Origin: Lonsdalea populi | GTDB lineage: Bacteria; Pseudomonadota; Gammaproteobacteria; Enterobacterales; Enterobacteriaceae | Direction: 5' to 3' | NCBI RefSeq assembly: GCF_015999465.1 | Contig: NZ_CP065534.1 | Location: forward strand, 1 to 64,000 | DNA length: 64,000 bases | Shown: positions 52,447 through 63,632 of the stretch, piece after piece | Position numbering within the stretch: position 1 is the first letter of the stretch | Layout: every line of letters starts with the position of its first letter | The notes under the pieces: generated by a model | What the model was told of the DNA's origin: nothing | The model's input: only the letters and a program-made list of their open reading frames with translations | The model's database searches: none | Translations under genes and position numbers: made by a program

Positions 52447-54339
52447 TTACGGGTTGTAGGTCAACTGCTCTGCGTGACCGCCGCTAAGCGCCTGCTGCCC
52501 GTTGTTCTCCCGCTCCCGTGAACTGGACAGGCGGAATACGGCAATGGCGTTGGACAACACAATCGCCTGTTCTTCCAGCGAGCTGGCGGCGGCGGTGGAC
52601 TCCTGGACGAGCGCGGCATTCTGCTGTGTGGTGCTGTCCATATCCACGATGGCTTCATTAACCTGTGCGATCCCCCGGCTTTGCTCATCAGAAGCCACCG
52701 TAATTTCCCCCATGATGTCATGGATGTGCGTTACCGACGTCACGATATCGTGCATGGTTTTCCCTGCATCGTTCACCAGTCTCGCCCCGTGGCCAACCTG
52801 ATTTACGGAGGTGGAGATCAGCCCTTCAATCTCTTTCGCCGCCTGAGAACTGCGTTGCGCCAGATTACGCACTTCACCGGCGACCACGGCGAATCCTCTG
52901 CCTTGTTCACCGGCGCGAGCGGCTTCGACCGCGGCGTTGAGCGCCAGAATGTTGGTCTGGAAAGCAATGCCGTTGATCACGGAAGTGATTTCAGCAATGC
53001 GTTTCGAGCTGCCTTCGATTTCAGACATGGTTTTGACCACCTCTTCCACCAGTTTTCCGCCGGACTGCGCGGTCTGGGTGGCGTCCAGCACCAGTTTGTT
53101 GGCGTGATGGGCGTTGCTGGCGTTCTGTTTCACGGTTGAAGTTAACTGCTCCATGCTGGCGGCGGTTTCTTCCACGGCGGCAGCCTGAGACTCCGTGCGG
53201 GAAGACAAATCGTCATTGCCCGCCACAATTTCGCGGGCAGCGGTATTGATCTGGCTGACGCCCAGACGGATATCGTCAATGATGTTGTGCAGATTGGCTT
53301 TCATCTTCGCCATGGCGTTGAGCAACATCCCCAGTTCGTCGCGGCGGGTGCTGACAATCGGCATGGTGAGGTCGCCGGCAGCAATGTTTTCGGCGATATC
53401 GACGGTCTGGTTCAGAGGCTGGGTAATTTGGCGAGAGATAAACAGGGCGGCGACGATACCCAGCAGCAGCGTGACCAGCGTCGTCAGGGACAACCACAGC
53501 GTGGCTTCGTTGATATCTTTCTGTGTCTCGCGGGTTTCGTTCTCCACCATGCCGGTGATCTGTGAAATCAAGGTATTGGCCTGCACGCCGAGCAGATCGA
53601 CCTGTTTCAGCTCTTCCTGGTAAGCCGGAAGGTAGGCTTGCACCAGAGATTTATAGCTAGATAGTGATGTGACGATCGACGCCAGCTGTGTTTGACGGTC
53701 TGCGGGCAGCGATTGGATCAACTGGTCCAGCATCTGTTCGGTGTCTTCGACTGCGGCAATGAGCGTCTTTTCCGCATCCTGATTAAGGGATAGCAGCAGG
53801 CCGCGGCCCTGATAGCGGATGTTGGTGAGTTTCAGATCCAGATCGGCTAATTGAAGTTGTAAAGGGAAATTACCTTCATTTTTAGCCTGTTGCTCAAATG
53901 CATTTAACACCGTTTGTGTTTCAGAAATATTCCAGCTTTGTCTTATCTGATCCTTTTTACTCACAGCATCCACATAATCTTTTTGCTTTTTCTGATATTC
54001 CACTATGGCTTCAGATATTTTTCCCAAACGGTCTTCGTAATCTAAATACCAAGACTTATTTTTTGCTTCGCCGACTAAATTGACAATATTGTTAATATGT
54101 TTGCTGTTGTTTGTGATGGCATCGGGGTTGTATCCCGCACTGTATAGAACGCGATAATAGCGGGCTTGGTTGACTTCATCGTTGATTTGGGCACTGAAAG
54201 TCGCTTTATCGAAGCGATCTTTCAGCGTGACGATGTACATCATCCCAACTGCGGCTATAAGAAGGGTCAGCGCTAAAATTAGAGAGAATCCTAATCCTAA
54301 CTTCCTGCCTACCTTTATATTTTCAAATTTAATCGCCAT
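52447..54339 (-). CDS. Methyl-accepting chemotaxis protein
   Basis: A 630-aa inner-membrane chemoreceptor. TM1 is near residues 14-37 (GLGFSLILALTLLIAAVGMM), then a periplasmic sensor of about 240 residues that looks entirely helical, like helical-bimodular sensors. TM2 is near 280-300, followed by a HAMP domain (QITQPLNQTVDIAENIAAGD). The signalling tip is IAFQTNILALNAAVEAARAG. Methylation-helix segments flank the tip. The C terminus (AEQLTYNP) lacks the NWETF tether for CheR/CheB. A consensus FliA promoter lies 140 nt upstream. Ligand unknown. Confidence 0.94.
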   Translation of the reverse strand: MAIKFENIKVGRKLGLGFSLILALTLLIAAVGMMYIVTLKDRFDKATFSAQINDEVNQARYYRVLYSAGYNPDAITNNSKHINNIVNLVGEAKNKSWYLDYEDRLGKISEAIVEYQKKQKDYVDAVSKKDQIRQSWNISETQTVLNAFEQQAKNEGNFPLQLQLADLDLKLTNIRYQGRGLLLSLNQDAEKTLIAAVEDTEQMLDQLIQSLPADRQTQLASIVTSLSSYKSLVQAYLPAYQEELKQVDLLGVQANTLISQITGMVENETRETQKDINEATLWLSLTTLVTLLLGIVAALFISRQITQPLNQTVDIAENIAAGDLTMPIVSTRRDELGMLLNAMAKMKANLHNIIDDIRLGVSQINTAAREIVAGNDDLSSRTESQAAAVEETAASMEQLTSTVKQNASNAHHANKLVLDATQTAQSGGKLVEEVVKTMSEIEGSSKRIAEITSVINGIAFQTNILALNAAVEAARAGEQGRGFAVVAGEVRNLAQRSSQAAKEIEGLISTSVNQVGHGARLVNDAGKTMHDIVTSVTHIHDIMGEITVASDEQSRGIAQVNEAIVDMDSTTQQNAALVQESTAAASSLEEQAIVLSNAIAVFRLSSSRERENNGQQALSGGHAEQLTYNP

Positions 54340-54424
54340 TTTACTCTTCCATTATTAATGAACTCAGTCATTAAGGGAGATCCCTAATGTGTTGACTGTC
54401 ATTTGTTGCAGCCAGAAGAAAATC

Positions 54425-54450
54425 TCCGCCACCCTGTACAAGGTGGCGGA
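54425..54450. other. Hairpin in the leader region of the chemoreceptor gene
   Basis: A 9-bp stem TCCGCCACC / GGTGGCGGA with loop CTGTACAA lies between the FliA promoter and the chemoreceptor start, so it should be part of the transcribed leader. Role unknown. Confidence 0.45.
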
Positions 54451-54476
54451 AAATAATCAAAGAGCGCTCGAGAAAA

Positions 54477-54503
54477 TTATCGGCATGGTAAAGTAAAGCT
54501 TTA
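54477..54503 (-). promoter_or_regulatory. FliA (sigma-28) promoter of the chemoreceptor gene
   Basis: On the minus strand TAAAGCTT (54503-54496), 11 bases, then GCCGATAA (54484-54477). The -10 block and the spacing match the flagellar sigma-28 consensus TAAAGTTT-N11-GCCGATAA exactly; the -35 block differs at one or two positions. It ties the receptor to the motility regulon. Confidence 0.88.
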
Positions 54504-54540
54504 CTGTTTACTTCGTCATAAAAGAATGTAAAGCGGAAAT

Positions 54541-54574
54541 AAAAAACCCGGAATAAGTAAGGTTATTCCGGGTT
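54541..54574 (-). terminator. Rho-independent terminator of sodA
   Basis: Read on the minus strand, a perfect 12-bp stem AACCCGGAATAA / TTATTCCGGGTT is followed by a run of T residues. It lies 47 nt after the sodA stop. Confidence 0.88.
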
Positions 54575-54620
54575 GGAGGGGGAGCTCGCATTTAGCGGGG
54601 CAGGCTACCTATTTGGCAAA

Positions 54621-55247
<627 letters not shown>

Positions 55248-55334
55248 ATTTTGCATCTCCATAGTGGGCGTGCATTGATATAAATGAAGCGGCACTTGAT
55301 TTGTTAGTCCCGCGTAAGCATGAGGTTCATTATA

Positions 55335-55344
55335 GTTAATTAAA
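55335..55344. promoter_or_regulatory. ArcA-like box upstream of sodA
   Basis: GTTAATTAAA matches the core of the ArcA consensus (GTTAATTAAATG). Anaerobic ArcA repression is known for E. coli sodA. The neighbouring AT-rich sequence could also overlap a weak Fur site, but that match is poor. Confidence 0.5.
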
Positions 55345-55458
55345 TGATATTGAAAATGGTTATTCTTGGCTTTCTGCCGATGTGTGGCAACTTTATTCCT
55401 TTTCCTACAGTCACTTATAAGATAATGGGTAGGCCTAACAACCAATCGGTCTAAGCGG

Positions 55459-56286
55459 CTAGTCGCGCAGACGCCGGGGATGGGTGTAGATCGTCGCACG
55501 TCCCGGACGGCAAAAACCCACCAATGTGAGCTGGCTGCGTTGCGCAACGTCGACCGCCAGCGCGGTGGCTGCGGAGACGGCGAAGAGAATTTCTACGCCG
55601 CAGAGAACGGATTTTTGCACCATCTCATAGCTGGCGCGGCTGGATACCAGCGCCGCGCCCTGCTGCCAGGGCTGACGGGCGCGCCTACCCAGCAGTTTAT
55701 CCAGCGCGATGTGTCGGCCTACATCCTCGCACCCTCCCAACAGCAAACCTTCCGGCGAAATCCAGGCGGCGGCATGGGTACAGCCGGTCCGCTCTCCGAC
55801 GACCTGAACATCGCGCAACTGGGTTAGTGCGGACTCAAGCCGCGACAGTGAAAACGTTTGAGTGAAGGGGAGCGGCTCTATTGGCTTGCCGATCTCCTCC
55901 AACTGCTCGACGCCGCACACGCCGCAGCCGGTGCGGCCTTCCATTGCGCGGCGTCTGGCTTTCAGCCCGGCGAAGCGACGGCTGGAAAGCTCAATCCGCA
56001 CTTCGATACCGTGACAGGTAGGCACGACATCGATGCCGTAGATATCGTTCGGCGATCGAATAATGCCTTCCGACAATGAAAAACCCAGTGCGAACGCATC
56101 CAAATCTTTGGGGGAGGCCATCATCACCACATGTGAAATGCCGTTGTAGACCAAGGCGACCGGCATCTCTTCCGCCAGCCAGTCGCGGCGGGGTTCCGCC
56201 AATGCAGACTGATGCCAGATGGTGTGCTGACTGGCTCCGGTCAATGGAGCCTGCGTATTTTCGCGCTGAGAAGGGTTGTTTTTCAC
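55459..56286 (-). CDS. fdhD: Formate dehydrogenase sulfurtransferase FdhD
   Basis: FdhD passes sulfur from IscS to the molybdenum cofactor of formate dehydrogenase. The 275-aa protein has the conserved cysteine motif [13 protein letters not shown] near residue 120 and [20 protein letters not shown] and [10 protein letters not shown] in the C-terminal half. It starts with GTG at 56286 behind AGGAAG. It is not next to formate dehydrogenase genes here, so its client enzyme is elsewhere in the genome. It lies 211 nt upstream of sodA on the same strand. Confidence 0.95.
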   Translation of the reverse strand: MKNNPSQRENTQAPLTGASQHTIWHQSALAEPRRDWLAEEMPVALVYNGISHVVMMASPKDLDAFALGFSLSEGIIRSPNDIYGIDVVPTCHGIEVRIELSSRRFAGLKARRRAMEGRTGCGVCGVEQLEEIGKPIEPLPFTQTFSLSRLESALTQLRDVQVVGERTGCTHAAAWISPEGLLLGGCEDVGRHIALDKLLGRRARQPWQQGAALVSSRASYEMVQKSVLCGVEILFAVSAATALAVDVAQRSQLTLVGFCRPGRATIYTHPRRLRD

Positions 56287-56625
56287 CGGTACTTCCTGCG
56301 GTCGTTATGTGAAGCGGTGACATCAGTATTTCACCGAGCCCGGCGGGACGCGAATGTTATCTCCCTCCGCGGGATGACGAAGACGTTCGGCGGCTTCGGA
56401 CGCACTGTTTCGAATTAGGTTCCATTCGTTGCCTAAAAATGAGCGCTGAATCGAATTCCTGTCCTTTTCAGACCGGCCGTATCTATCACAATTGATTAAC
56501 ATCATCTAGGATGAGTCCAACGATTTTCTGTTTGGGTAAGCACACCGTTCTGCATCAGGTGGCCTGGCGGTGTTACTGCGAATACCATGCCCAGTCCGCA
56601 GCATCAGCATACAAAGGAGACAGAA
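56287..56625. other. Divergent promoter region of fdhD and aldB
   Basis: About 340 bases between divergent genes. I see the aldB ribosome-binding site (AAAGGAGA near 56612) and an AT-rich stretch at 56480-56510 that could hold a promoter; no gene is evident. Confidence 0.4.
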
Positions 56626-58170
56626 ATGACCTATAACACTTCCTCTAGCTCAAGCCGTGTTTCTCCCGGAGCCTACGGCTTCGATGTCAGCCTGAAAAAA
56701 CGTTACGAAAACTTTATCGGCGGCGCCTGGGTTGCGCCTTCCAGCGGCGAATATTATGTCAATCTGACGCCCGTCACCGGCCAGCCGCTGTGTGAAGTCG
56801 CCAGCTCGAATACCCGCGACGTGGATTTGGCGCTGGATGCTGCGCACGAAGCCAAAGCCGGCTGGGCCGCGCTATCGGCGGCCGAGCGCGCGCAGATCCT
56901 TAACCGCATTGCCGATCGTATGGAGCAGAATATCGATCTGCTGGCGAATGCCGAAACCTGGGATAACGGCAAACCGATCCGCGAAACTCGCCATGCCGAC
57001 GTTCCGCTTGGCATCGATCACTTTCGCTATTTCGCCGCCTGTATCCGGGCGCAGGAAGGCGCGATCAGCGAAATCGACCACGACACCGTGGCCTACCATT
57101 TCCACGAGCCGCTCGGCGTCGTCGGGCAGATTATTCCGTGGAACTTTCCGCTGCTGATGGCGTGCTGGAAAATGGCGCCGGCGCTGGCGGCGGGCAACTG
57201 CATCGTACTGAAGCCCGCGAAGCTGACCCCGCTCTCCGTCCTGTTGCTGATGGAGATGATTCAGGATTTGCTGCCGCCGGGCGTGATCAACGTGGTTAAC
57301 GGCGCAGGCGGGCAGATCGGCGAATATCTGGCGACGTCGCCGCGGATCGCCAAGGTCGCCTTCACCGGCTCGACCGAAGTTGGCCAGCAGATCATGGGCT
57401 ATGCAGCAAAGAACGTCATTCCGGTGACGTTGGAGCTGGGCGGAAAATCCCCCAATATCTTCTTTGCCGACGTCATGGACAAAGAGGACAGCTTCTTCGA
57501 CAAAGTGCTGGAAGGGTTCTCTCTGTTCGCCTTCAATCAGGGCGAAGTCTGTACCTGCCCGAGCCGGGCGCTGGTGCAGGAGTCTATTTATGAGCGCTTT
57601 ATGGAGCGCGCCATCAAGCGGGTGGAATCCATTCGCGTCGGCAACCCGCTGGACGCCCATACCATGATGGGCGCACAGGTGTCGTCGGGACAGCTGGACA
57701 CCATCCTCAACTATATCGATATCGGTAAGAAAGAGGGCGCACAGGTGCTGACCGGCGGGCGGCGCAAGTCGCTGAACGGCGATCTGACCGAGGGCTACTA
57801 TCTGGAACCGACGATTTTGCAAGGCAGCAACAACATGCGGGTATTCCAGGAGGAGATCTTCGGGCCTGTGCTGGCGGTGACGACGTTCAAAACGCTGGAC
57901 GACGCATTGGAGATCGCCAACGACTCCCCCTATGGTCTGGGCGCGGGCGTATGGAGCCGTAATGCGAACATCACTTACCGCATGGGGCGCGGCATTCAGG
58001 CCGGACGCGTGTGGACCAACTGCTACCATGCCTATCCGGCGCATGCCGCGTTCGGCGGTTACAAACAGTCCGGTATCGGGCGGGAAAACCACAAAATGAT
58101 GCTGGAACACTATCAGCAGACCAAATGCCTGCTGGTCAGCTACTCGGACAAACCGATGGGGCTATTCTAG
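56626..58170 (+). CDS. aldB: Aldehyde dehydrogenase AldB
   Basis: An NAD(P)-dependent aldehyde dehydrogenase that oxidises acetaldehyde and similar aldehydes. The 514 aa are very close to E. coli AldB (512). Visible are [15 protein letters not shown], the glutamate motif [16 protein letters not shown], the catalytic cysteine in [16 protein letters not shown], and the tail [14 protein letters not shown]. The ATG at 56626 follows AAAGGAGA; an upstream in-frame ATG at 56587 is less likely. Confidence 0.95.
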   Translation: MTYNTSSSSSRVSPGAYGFDVSLKKRYENFIGGAWVAPSSGEYYVNLTPVTGQPLCEVASSNTRDVDLALDAAHEAKAGWAALSAAERAQILNRIADRMEQNIDLLANAETWDNGKPIRETRHADVPLGIDHFRYFAACIRAQEGAISEIDHDTVAYHFHEPLGVVGQIIPWNFPLLMACWKMAPALAAGNCIVLKPAKLTPLSVLLLMEMIQDLLPPGVINVVNGAGGQIGEYLATSPRIAKVAFTGSTEVGQQIMGYAAKNVIPVTLELGGKSPNIFFADVMDKEDSFFDKVLEGFSLFAFNQGEVCTCPSRALVQESIYERFMERAIKRVESIRVGNPLDAHTMMGAQVSSGQLDTILNYIDIGKKEGAQVLTGGRRKSLNGDLTEGYYLEPTILQGSNNMRVFQEEIFGPVLAVTTFKTLDDALEIANDSPYGLGAGVWSRNANITYRMGRGIQAGRVWTNCYHAYPAHAAFGGYKQSGIGRENHKMMLEHYQQTKCLLVSYSDKPMGLF

Positions 58171-58197
58171 GCATCACAGGGTGAGACGTTAAATAAA

Positions 58198-58219
58198 CAG
58201 GGCTGCCTCGGCGGCCCTG
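58198..58219 (+). terminator. Hairpin after aldB
   Basis: A 9-pair stem with one mismatch (CAGGGC-T-GCC / GGC-G-GCCCTG), followed by ATGTTTATC, 28 nt past the aldB stop. It resembles a moderate intrinsic terminator. Confidence 0.55.
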
Positions 58220-58318
58220 ATGTTTATCAGCTGGATATTTGGGCGAGCAATCGCATTGAGTTGCCGCGGGGCACCCTATAAGCTGTTTATTATTGAATCA
58301 AAATAGGGCGAGGCGCGG

Positions 58319-59308
58319 ATGACCGACAGGATCGGCTGGGTGGACAACCTGCGGGCGATAGCGTGCCTGATGGTGGTGATGGTCCACAGTGCCGCAGGGT
58401 ATGTCACCGGCGGCGGCGCGCCGGGAAAGGTCTATTGGGAGGTCGCCAATTTGCTGGATTCCGCCTCTCGCGTCTGCGTGCCGCTGTTTTTCATGATTTC
58501 GGGCTACCTGTTCTTCGGCGAGCGGCAGGCGCAGGGTAAACACTATCTGCGCATCGGCTGCTGCATTCTGTTCTACAGCCTGTTGGCGCTGGGTTATATG
58601 GCGTGGTTGACCCCCATTAATCCGTGGCTGGCGCTGAGGAACAGTCTGCAAAAACCCGTGTTCTATCACCTGTGGTTTTTCTATGCCATCACCATTATTT
58701 ACCTGTTTTCTCCGCTGATTAAAGTGCGTCAGGCGTCGGGTTATGCGCTGGCGGCGGCGATCGTACTGCTGGCGGTGGTCGCCAATCCCAATATGCCCGC
58801 GCTGATGAACGGTCAGCATCAGATGCTGCCGGTGAACCTGTCTATGTTCGGCGACACCATCTATTACCTGCTGTACGCTATTACCGGCAGGATGATCGGG
58901 ATGATGACGATCCCCCGCTGGACGGCGCGATCGGCGCTCGGCGTCTTCGTTTTAGGGTCTTTGCTGGTGACGCTGGGGACTCGCCATCTGACGCTTGTTA
59001 ACGGCGACTTTGATCAGACCTACTATCTCTACTGCGGGCCGCTGGTGTTCTTGGCCGCTACCGGTCTGTTGGTCAGTGGAAAATACTACCTCGCGGCGCC
59101 TTTACCGGGGCTGGCGCTGATAGCGCGTCATTCGCTGGCGATTTACGGCGTTCACGCGCTGGTGATCCACTATTTGCGCACGCATCAACTGACGCTCGAA
59201 AGCTCTCCGGTGGCGGATATTTTTTACGTCTTTGCGATGGCGCTGGCGGTCGGCCTGCTGTTTTCTCTGATGCTACAGCGCTTTGACCGGCGTCGTCTGG
59301 TGAGTTAG
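58319..59308 (+). CDS. wecH: Membrane O-acetyltransferase WecH-like (YiaH)
   Basis: A 329-aa integral membrane acyltransferase 3 family protein (E. coli WecH 331). RIGWVDNLRAIACLMVVMVHS carries the conserved arginine and the probable catalytic histidine, and PLFFMISGYLFFGERQAQGK follows. About ten membrane helices are expected. E. coli WecH adds O-acetyl groups to enterobacterial common antigen. It begins about 148 nt after aldB and overlaps the 3' end of the dead isochorismatase-like gene on the other strand. Confidence 0.87.
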   Translation: MTDRIGWVDNLRAIACLMVVMVHSAAGYVTGGGAPGKVYWEVANLLDSASRVCVPLFFMISGYLFFGERQAQGKHYLRIGCCILFYSLLALGYMAWLTPINPWLALRNSLQKPVFYHLWFFYAITIIYLFSPLIKVRQASGYALAAAIVLLAVVANPNMPALMNGQHQMLPVNLSMFGDTIYYLLYAITGRMIGMMTIPRWTARSALGVFVLGSLLVTLGTRHLTLVNGDFDQTYYLYCGPLVFLAATGLLVSGKYYLAAPLPGLALIARHSLAIYGVHALVIHYLRTHQLTLESSPVADIFYVFAMALAVGLLFSLMLQRFDRRRLVS

Positions 59309-59742
59309 GGCTGACGCGACTGAGCCCGACGCAGTTGACGCGCCGAGGAGAAGCCGGGCAGCAACGCCGCTTTTTCCACGCCGATTCCCTGCCTGGTGCC
59401 CTGTTCGGCGCTCAGGCCGCAGATGATCAGATGGTGAATACCTTCCCGCTGCGACTATTCATGCGGTCCTGAGACGGTCAGGGCGTTGTGAACGTGTTTG
59501 TAGATCTGTTTATCCGGCTGATGATGGGGAAAACTCTGCCGCGTGACGAAGTCTGACTCCAACGGGAAAGGGTCCTCTTTCGCCGCGTGAAACACATCCT
59601 CCAACGCGACGCCCTGCCGTTTACAGCCATCGATCAGGCGCAGCAGCGCTGCCTGAAATGGGGGGAGATCGTCTTCCTGCCAGAAAGATCAATGCAAGAA
59701 AAAACGTTGTACATCAATTACTAACCGTGCAGTGTGCGGCAT
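59305..59742 (-). pseudogene. Decayed isochorismatase-like cysteine hydrolase
   Basis: A strong ribosome-binding site (AAGGAG) precedes an ATG at 59742 and the isochorismatase-family start MPHTARLVIDVQRFF, carrying the catalytic aspartate. The frame is interrupted by TGA after FFLH and by TAG after VHNALTVSGPHE, yet continues as FWQEDDLPPFQAALLRLIDG, HHQPDKQIYKHVHNALT and SQREGIHHLIICGLSAEQGT. The expected catalytic cysteine after the EQ of the last motif is absent (EQGT), and the C-terminal part is missing. Family assignment is from motifs. Confidence 0.78.
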
Positions 59743-59939
59743 GGTTAATCTCCTTATTCAGGATAGTGGCTGTCATGCGCCCAACGTCAACGCGGGAGAA
59801 GGCTAAATCCGGACAGGATAGGGTTAAATTCGAACCAGCGATAAACCGGCGCTGCTTCGCCGTGGGACGTGACGCCACGCCTGGAATGAATTTTTTGCTG
59901 AAATCCTAACGAGTCTCTTCCTGTCCGGCTGAAAAGATG
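59743..59939. other. Region upstream of the argG operator
   Basis: About 200 bases between the isochorismatase-like remnant and the ARG boxes. No gene or repeat seen; the stretch after the boxes up to 60127 holds the argG promoter and leader. Confidence 0.35.
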
Positions 59940-59978
59940 TTTAAATTATAAATCATATATTCTGCATAAATATTCATT
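59940..59978. promoter_or_regulatory. Tandem ARG boxes (ArgR operator) of argG
   Basis: TAAATTATAAATCA (59942-59955) and TGCATAAATATTCA (59963-59976) match the ARG-box core TGAATWWWWATTCA with two and one mismatches. Their centres are exactly 21 bp apart, the spacing of paired 18-bp boxes bound by an ArgR hexamer. This predicts arginine repression of argG. Confidence 0.82.
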
Positions 59979-60106
59979 GTGGAGTACGCGAGTAAAATGC
60001 CGTCGACCGTGTGAATCGCCGCGATCTTCTTCTGCATTTTGTCCAATATAGTGCGATGTAACCTACGTAATTCGGCGTTGGAGTGGTTACACTCAATGCC
60101 ATCTAA

Positions 60107-61480
<1,374 letters not shown>

Positions 61481-61506
61481 TCGTCGAGCTTCCGTCTGAT
61501 GCATTG

Positions 61507-61536
61507 AAAAAGGGCATACCTAGGTATGCCCTTTTT
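61507..61536 (+). terminator. Rho-independent terminator after argG
   Basis: A perfect 30-bp palindrome (AAAAAGGGCATACC... / ...GGTATGCCCTTTTT) with T residues on the right arm, 26 nt past the argG stop. It could work in both directions. Confidence 0.93.
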
Positions 61537-61785
61537 GTCGCTAGTGGTCGCCGCTGCCCGCCGGTTTTCATTCCCGCTGATGCTCCGTGCCATCTGATTT
61601 CCGCGCTGAACGATGTGGCGAGGGGGCGGCAATCAGGGATAAAAACGACCTCCGTTTATTGGCAAAGTATTTGTAAATATTAGGGGCTGTGTCAAACGCA
61701 GGGGAATCGCAGTGCCCTCGTTAAATGGTGCGGCACACATGATTGCGAACCTGACTCACTGCGATGCTTCCCTCGTCAATAAAAT

Positions 61786-61811
61786 AAAAAAATCCCGTGA
61801 GGGACTTTTTT
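61786..61811. terminator. Bidirectional terminator after the AraC-family gene
   Basis: A-run, TCCC-GTGA-GGGA, then T-run. It lies 22 nt beyond the stop of the minus-strand AraC gene and should end its transcript. The 250 bases between this and the argG terminator hold no recognisable gene. Confidence 0.7.
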
Positions 61812-61833
61812 GTGTGTTCTTCGAACAAGTTCA

Positions 61834-62490
61834 TTAATTAGACAGATTGTGGATGTTATCCAGCAATACATGACGAGAAAACAGGTGGCGCTGTTTTCCG
61901 AAAATAATATCGAAGCTCATATTGCTAATAAAACGGGGCGGCTCGCGATCGGACGAGACGGTTTTCCGATATTTCAGCGGCGGAATATTATACGTTTTCG
62001 TAAAGCAGCGGGAAAAATGAGGCAACGAAGAGAAACCACAAGCATAACAAATATCGGTCAGAGACCAGTTGGGCGAGATATGAATAATCTCTCTCGCCAG
62101 GGTGACGCGAACGCGCCAGATCCATCGCATGGGCGTAATATTATAGACTTGATTAAACAAGCGGCAGATATCGAACTTTGATTTGCCACTCACGGCTTCG
62201 AGTTGTTCCAGCGTGATGCTATCGCTGATATTCTCAATAATATAGTCGATGATCCCTACCAGACTGGTTGCTTTATTGTTATTTTCCAAAGTCTTTTTTA
62301 AGTTCGGGTGACGACGATACATGTCCTGAATAAGATTGTGGTTGAAGCTTTCATTATCCAAGGTGTGGGGGTAGGCATTATGTCGATTCATGGTGTCATC
62401 CAAAAATGTATTTACCGTGCCTGGAGCGGTTAATAAAAATGCTGAAAACGGCGTTGGTATTGGGTTGTTAATTATTGTCATTGCTGTCAT
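61834..62490 (-). CDS. AraC-family transcriptional regulator
   Basis: Up to 218 aa. The C-terminal AraC DNA-binding domain has two helix-turn-helices: ITLEQLEAVSGKSKFDICRL and WSLTDICYACGFSSLPHFSR. The N-terminal part is only about 70-100 residues, too short for a sugar-binding cupin, so effector sensing is unclear. Base composition is more AT-rich than most of the window, suggesting transfer. The start is uncertain: MNRHN (62391) is an alternative to 62490. It is divergent from a phosphopantetheinyl transferase gene. Confidence 0.8.
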   Translation of the reverse strand: MTAMTIINNPIPTPFSAFLLTAPGTVNTFLDDTMNRHNAYPHTLDNESFNHNLIQDMYRRHPNLKKTLENNNKATSLVGIIDYIIENISDSITLEQLEAVSGKSKFDICRLFNQVYNITPMRWIWRVRVTLAREIIHISPNWSLTDICYACGFSSLPHFSRCFTKTYNIPPLKYRKTVSSDREPPRFISNMSFDIIFGKQRHLFSRHVLLDNIHNLSN

Positions 62491-62876
62491 TGACAGGGAT
62501 ACTCACGCAAATTGTGTGCCATATTTGGAATGGCCTTTTTCAGCGAGAAACGTAACGGTTTTTCCATTCAGTATTCCATTTTTGGGATGGCGACATTTCG
62601 TTATTGGGACTGTTCGTCTCGAAAATGGTCAGCGTTCTCAGCACGAGCGGGATATAAATGACAGGATCGTGTTAAAACTCCTCTTTAAACGTAATGCCGC
62701 AAAAATATCCACGCCGACCGGTCAGAAATGCATGGCGATGAGGCGTTGCTACGTATACGTTTACATCGGACGTTCGTTATTTCGACCCGATCGCTTTCAG
62801 ACGTCGTGACCAACAAGGATGACAAAGTGAATAAGGTGGATAGGGAAAACGCGATAAATCGGATGGGGGAGCGGAC
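62491..62876. other. Divergent region between the AraC gene and the PPTase gene
   Basis: About 385 bases that should carry both promoters. The PPTase ribosome-binding site (GGGGGAG) lies 7-13 nt before 62877. No other feature seen. Confidence 0.4.
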
Positions 62877-63632
62877 ATGAGCCAGGAAAACAGGATGGAT
62901 ATCTGTGGTAGCGCTGAGCATAGTGTACGAAAACTGGCGAACCCGCAGTGTATTTTGGTCCACCGGCAGACGTTGGATCGACCGGAAATTTCTGCCAAAG
63001 CGCGTTTGGCCTGCCGGATGGCGCCGCATGATACGCTCACCGCCAGCAAACTGGCCGAGGGCATTCTTCGGTGCCTGCTGGCGCCGCTGTGTCGCGCGTT
63101 GCCGCATGAGCTGACATTCGTTCGCACTCCCTTCGGCAAACCGTTCCTGCCCCAATATCCACAGTTTCATTTCAACCTGTCCCACACTCAGGCCGCTTTT
63201 GCTTTTGCCATCGCTCAGGGCGACGCCGTAGGGGTCGACGTTGAGGGAAATCGAGGGCGTGTCGAGCATAAACGCGGCGTGGCGAAACGTTTTTTCCATC
63301 CTGATGAAGCAAGTTGGCTGGATCAGTTTTGTGATGAAGAGATGTATGTACAGGCCTTCATTCGGATATGGACGCGTAAAGAAGCCTATCTGAAGGCGTT
63401 AGGACTTGGCCTGAGCAAGCCGTTGGACTCGTTCAGCTGTCTGACGCAGGAAGACGGGCGGATTCAGGTGCGGGATGGCTCTCATCCCGCAGGCGCGCAG
63501 ATGGAGGAAGTCTGGTTTGAGGAAGCAAGCATGGCGCTCAGCTGCTGCATGTTGTCGTCCAATGAGACCGCGTTGAGCTGGCGGTATACCACCCTCACGG
63601 AACCGGACGCATTAATGGAGTGGCTGGGGTAA
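62877..63632 (+). CDS. Sfp-type 4'-phosphopantetheinyl transferase
   Basis: This enzyme transfers phosphopantetheine from CoA to carrier-protein serines, activating NRPS, PKS or fatty-acid-type carriers. The 251-aa protein shows the family motifs FGKPFLPQYPQFHFNLSHT, GVDVEGNRG (metal-binding D-x-E near residue 122) and FIRIWTRKEAYLKALGLGL. Sfp-like length and motifs separate it from the short AcpS type. The divergent AraC regulator and the open right edge suggest a secondary-metabolite locus, but no synthase gene lies in the window. Confidence 0.9.
   Translation: MSQENRMDICGSAEHSVRKLANPQCILVHRQTLDRPEISAKARLACRMAPHDTLTASKLAEGILRCLLAPLCRALPHELTFVRTPFGKPFLPQYPQFHFNLSHTQAAFAFAIAQGDAVGVDVEGNRGRVEHKRGVAKRFFHPDEASWLDQFCDEEMYVQAFIRIWTRKEAYLKALGLGLSKPLDSFSCLTQEDGRIQVRDGSHPAGAQMEEVWFEEASMALSCCMLSSNETALSWRYTTLTEPDALMEWLG

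Noticed and set aside
55340..55364. A Fur box upstream of sodA
   Set aside because: Only about one half fits the Fur consensus; the ArcA-type core next to it is a better match.
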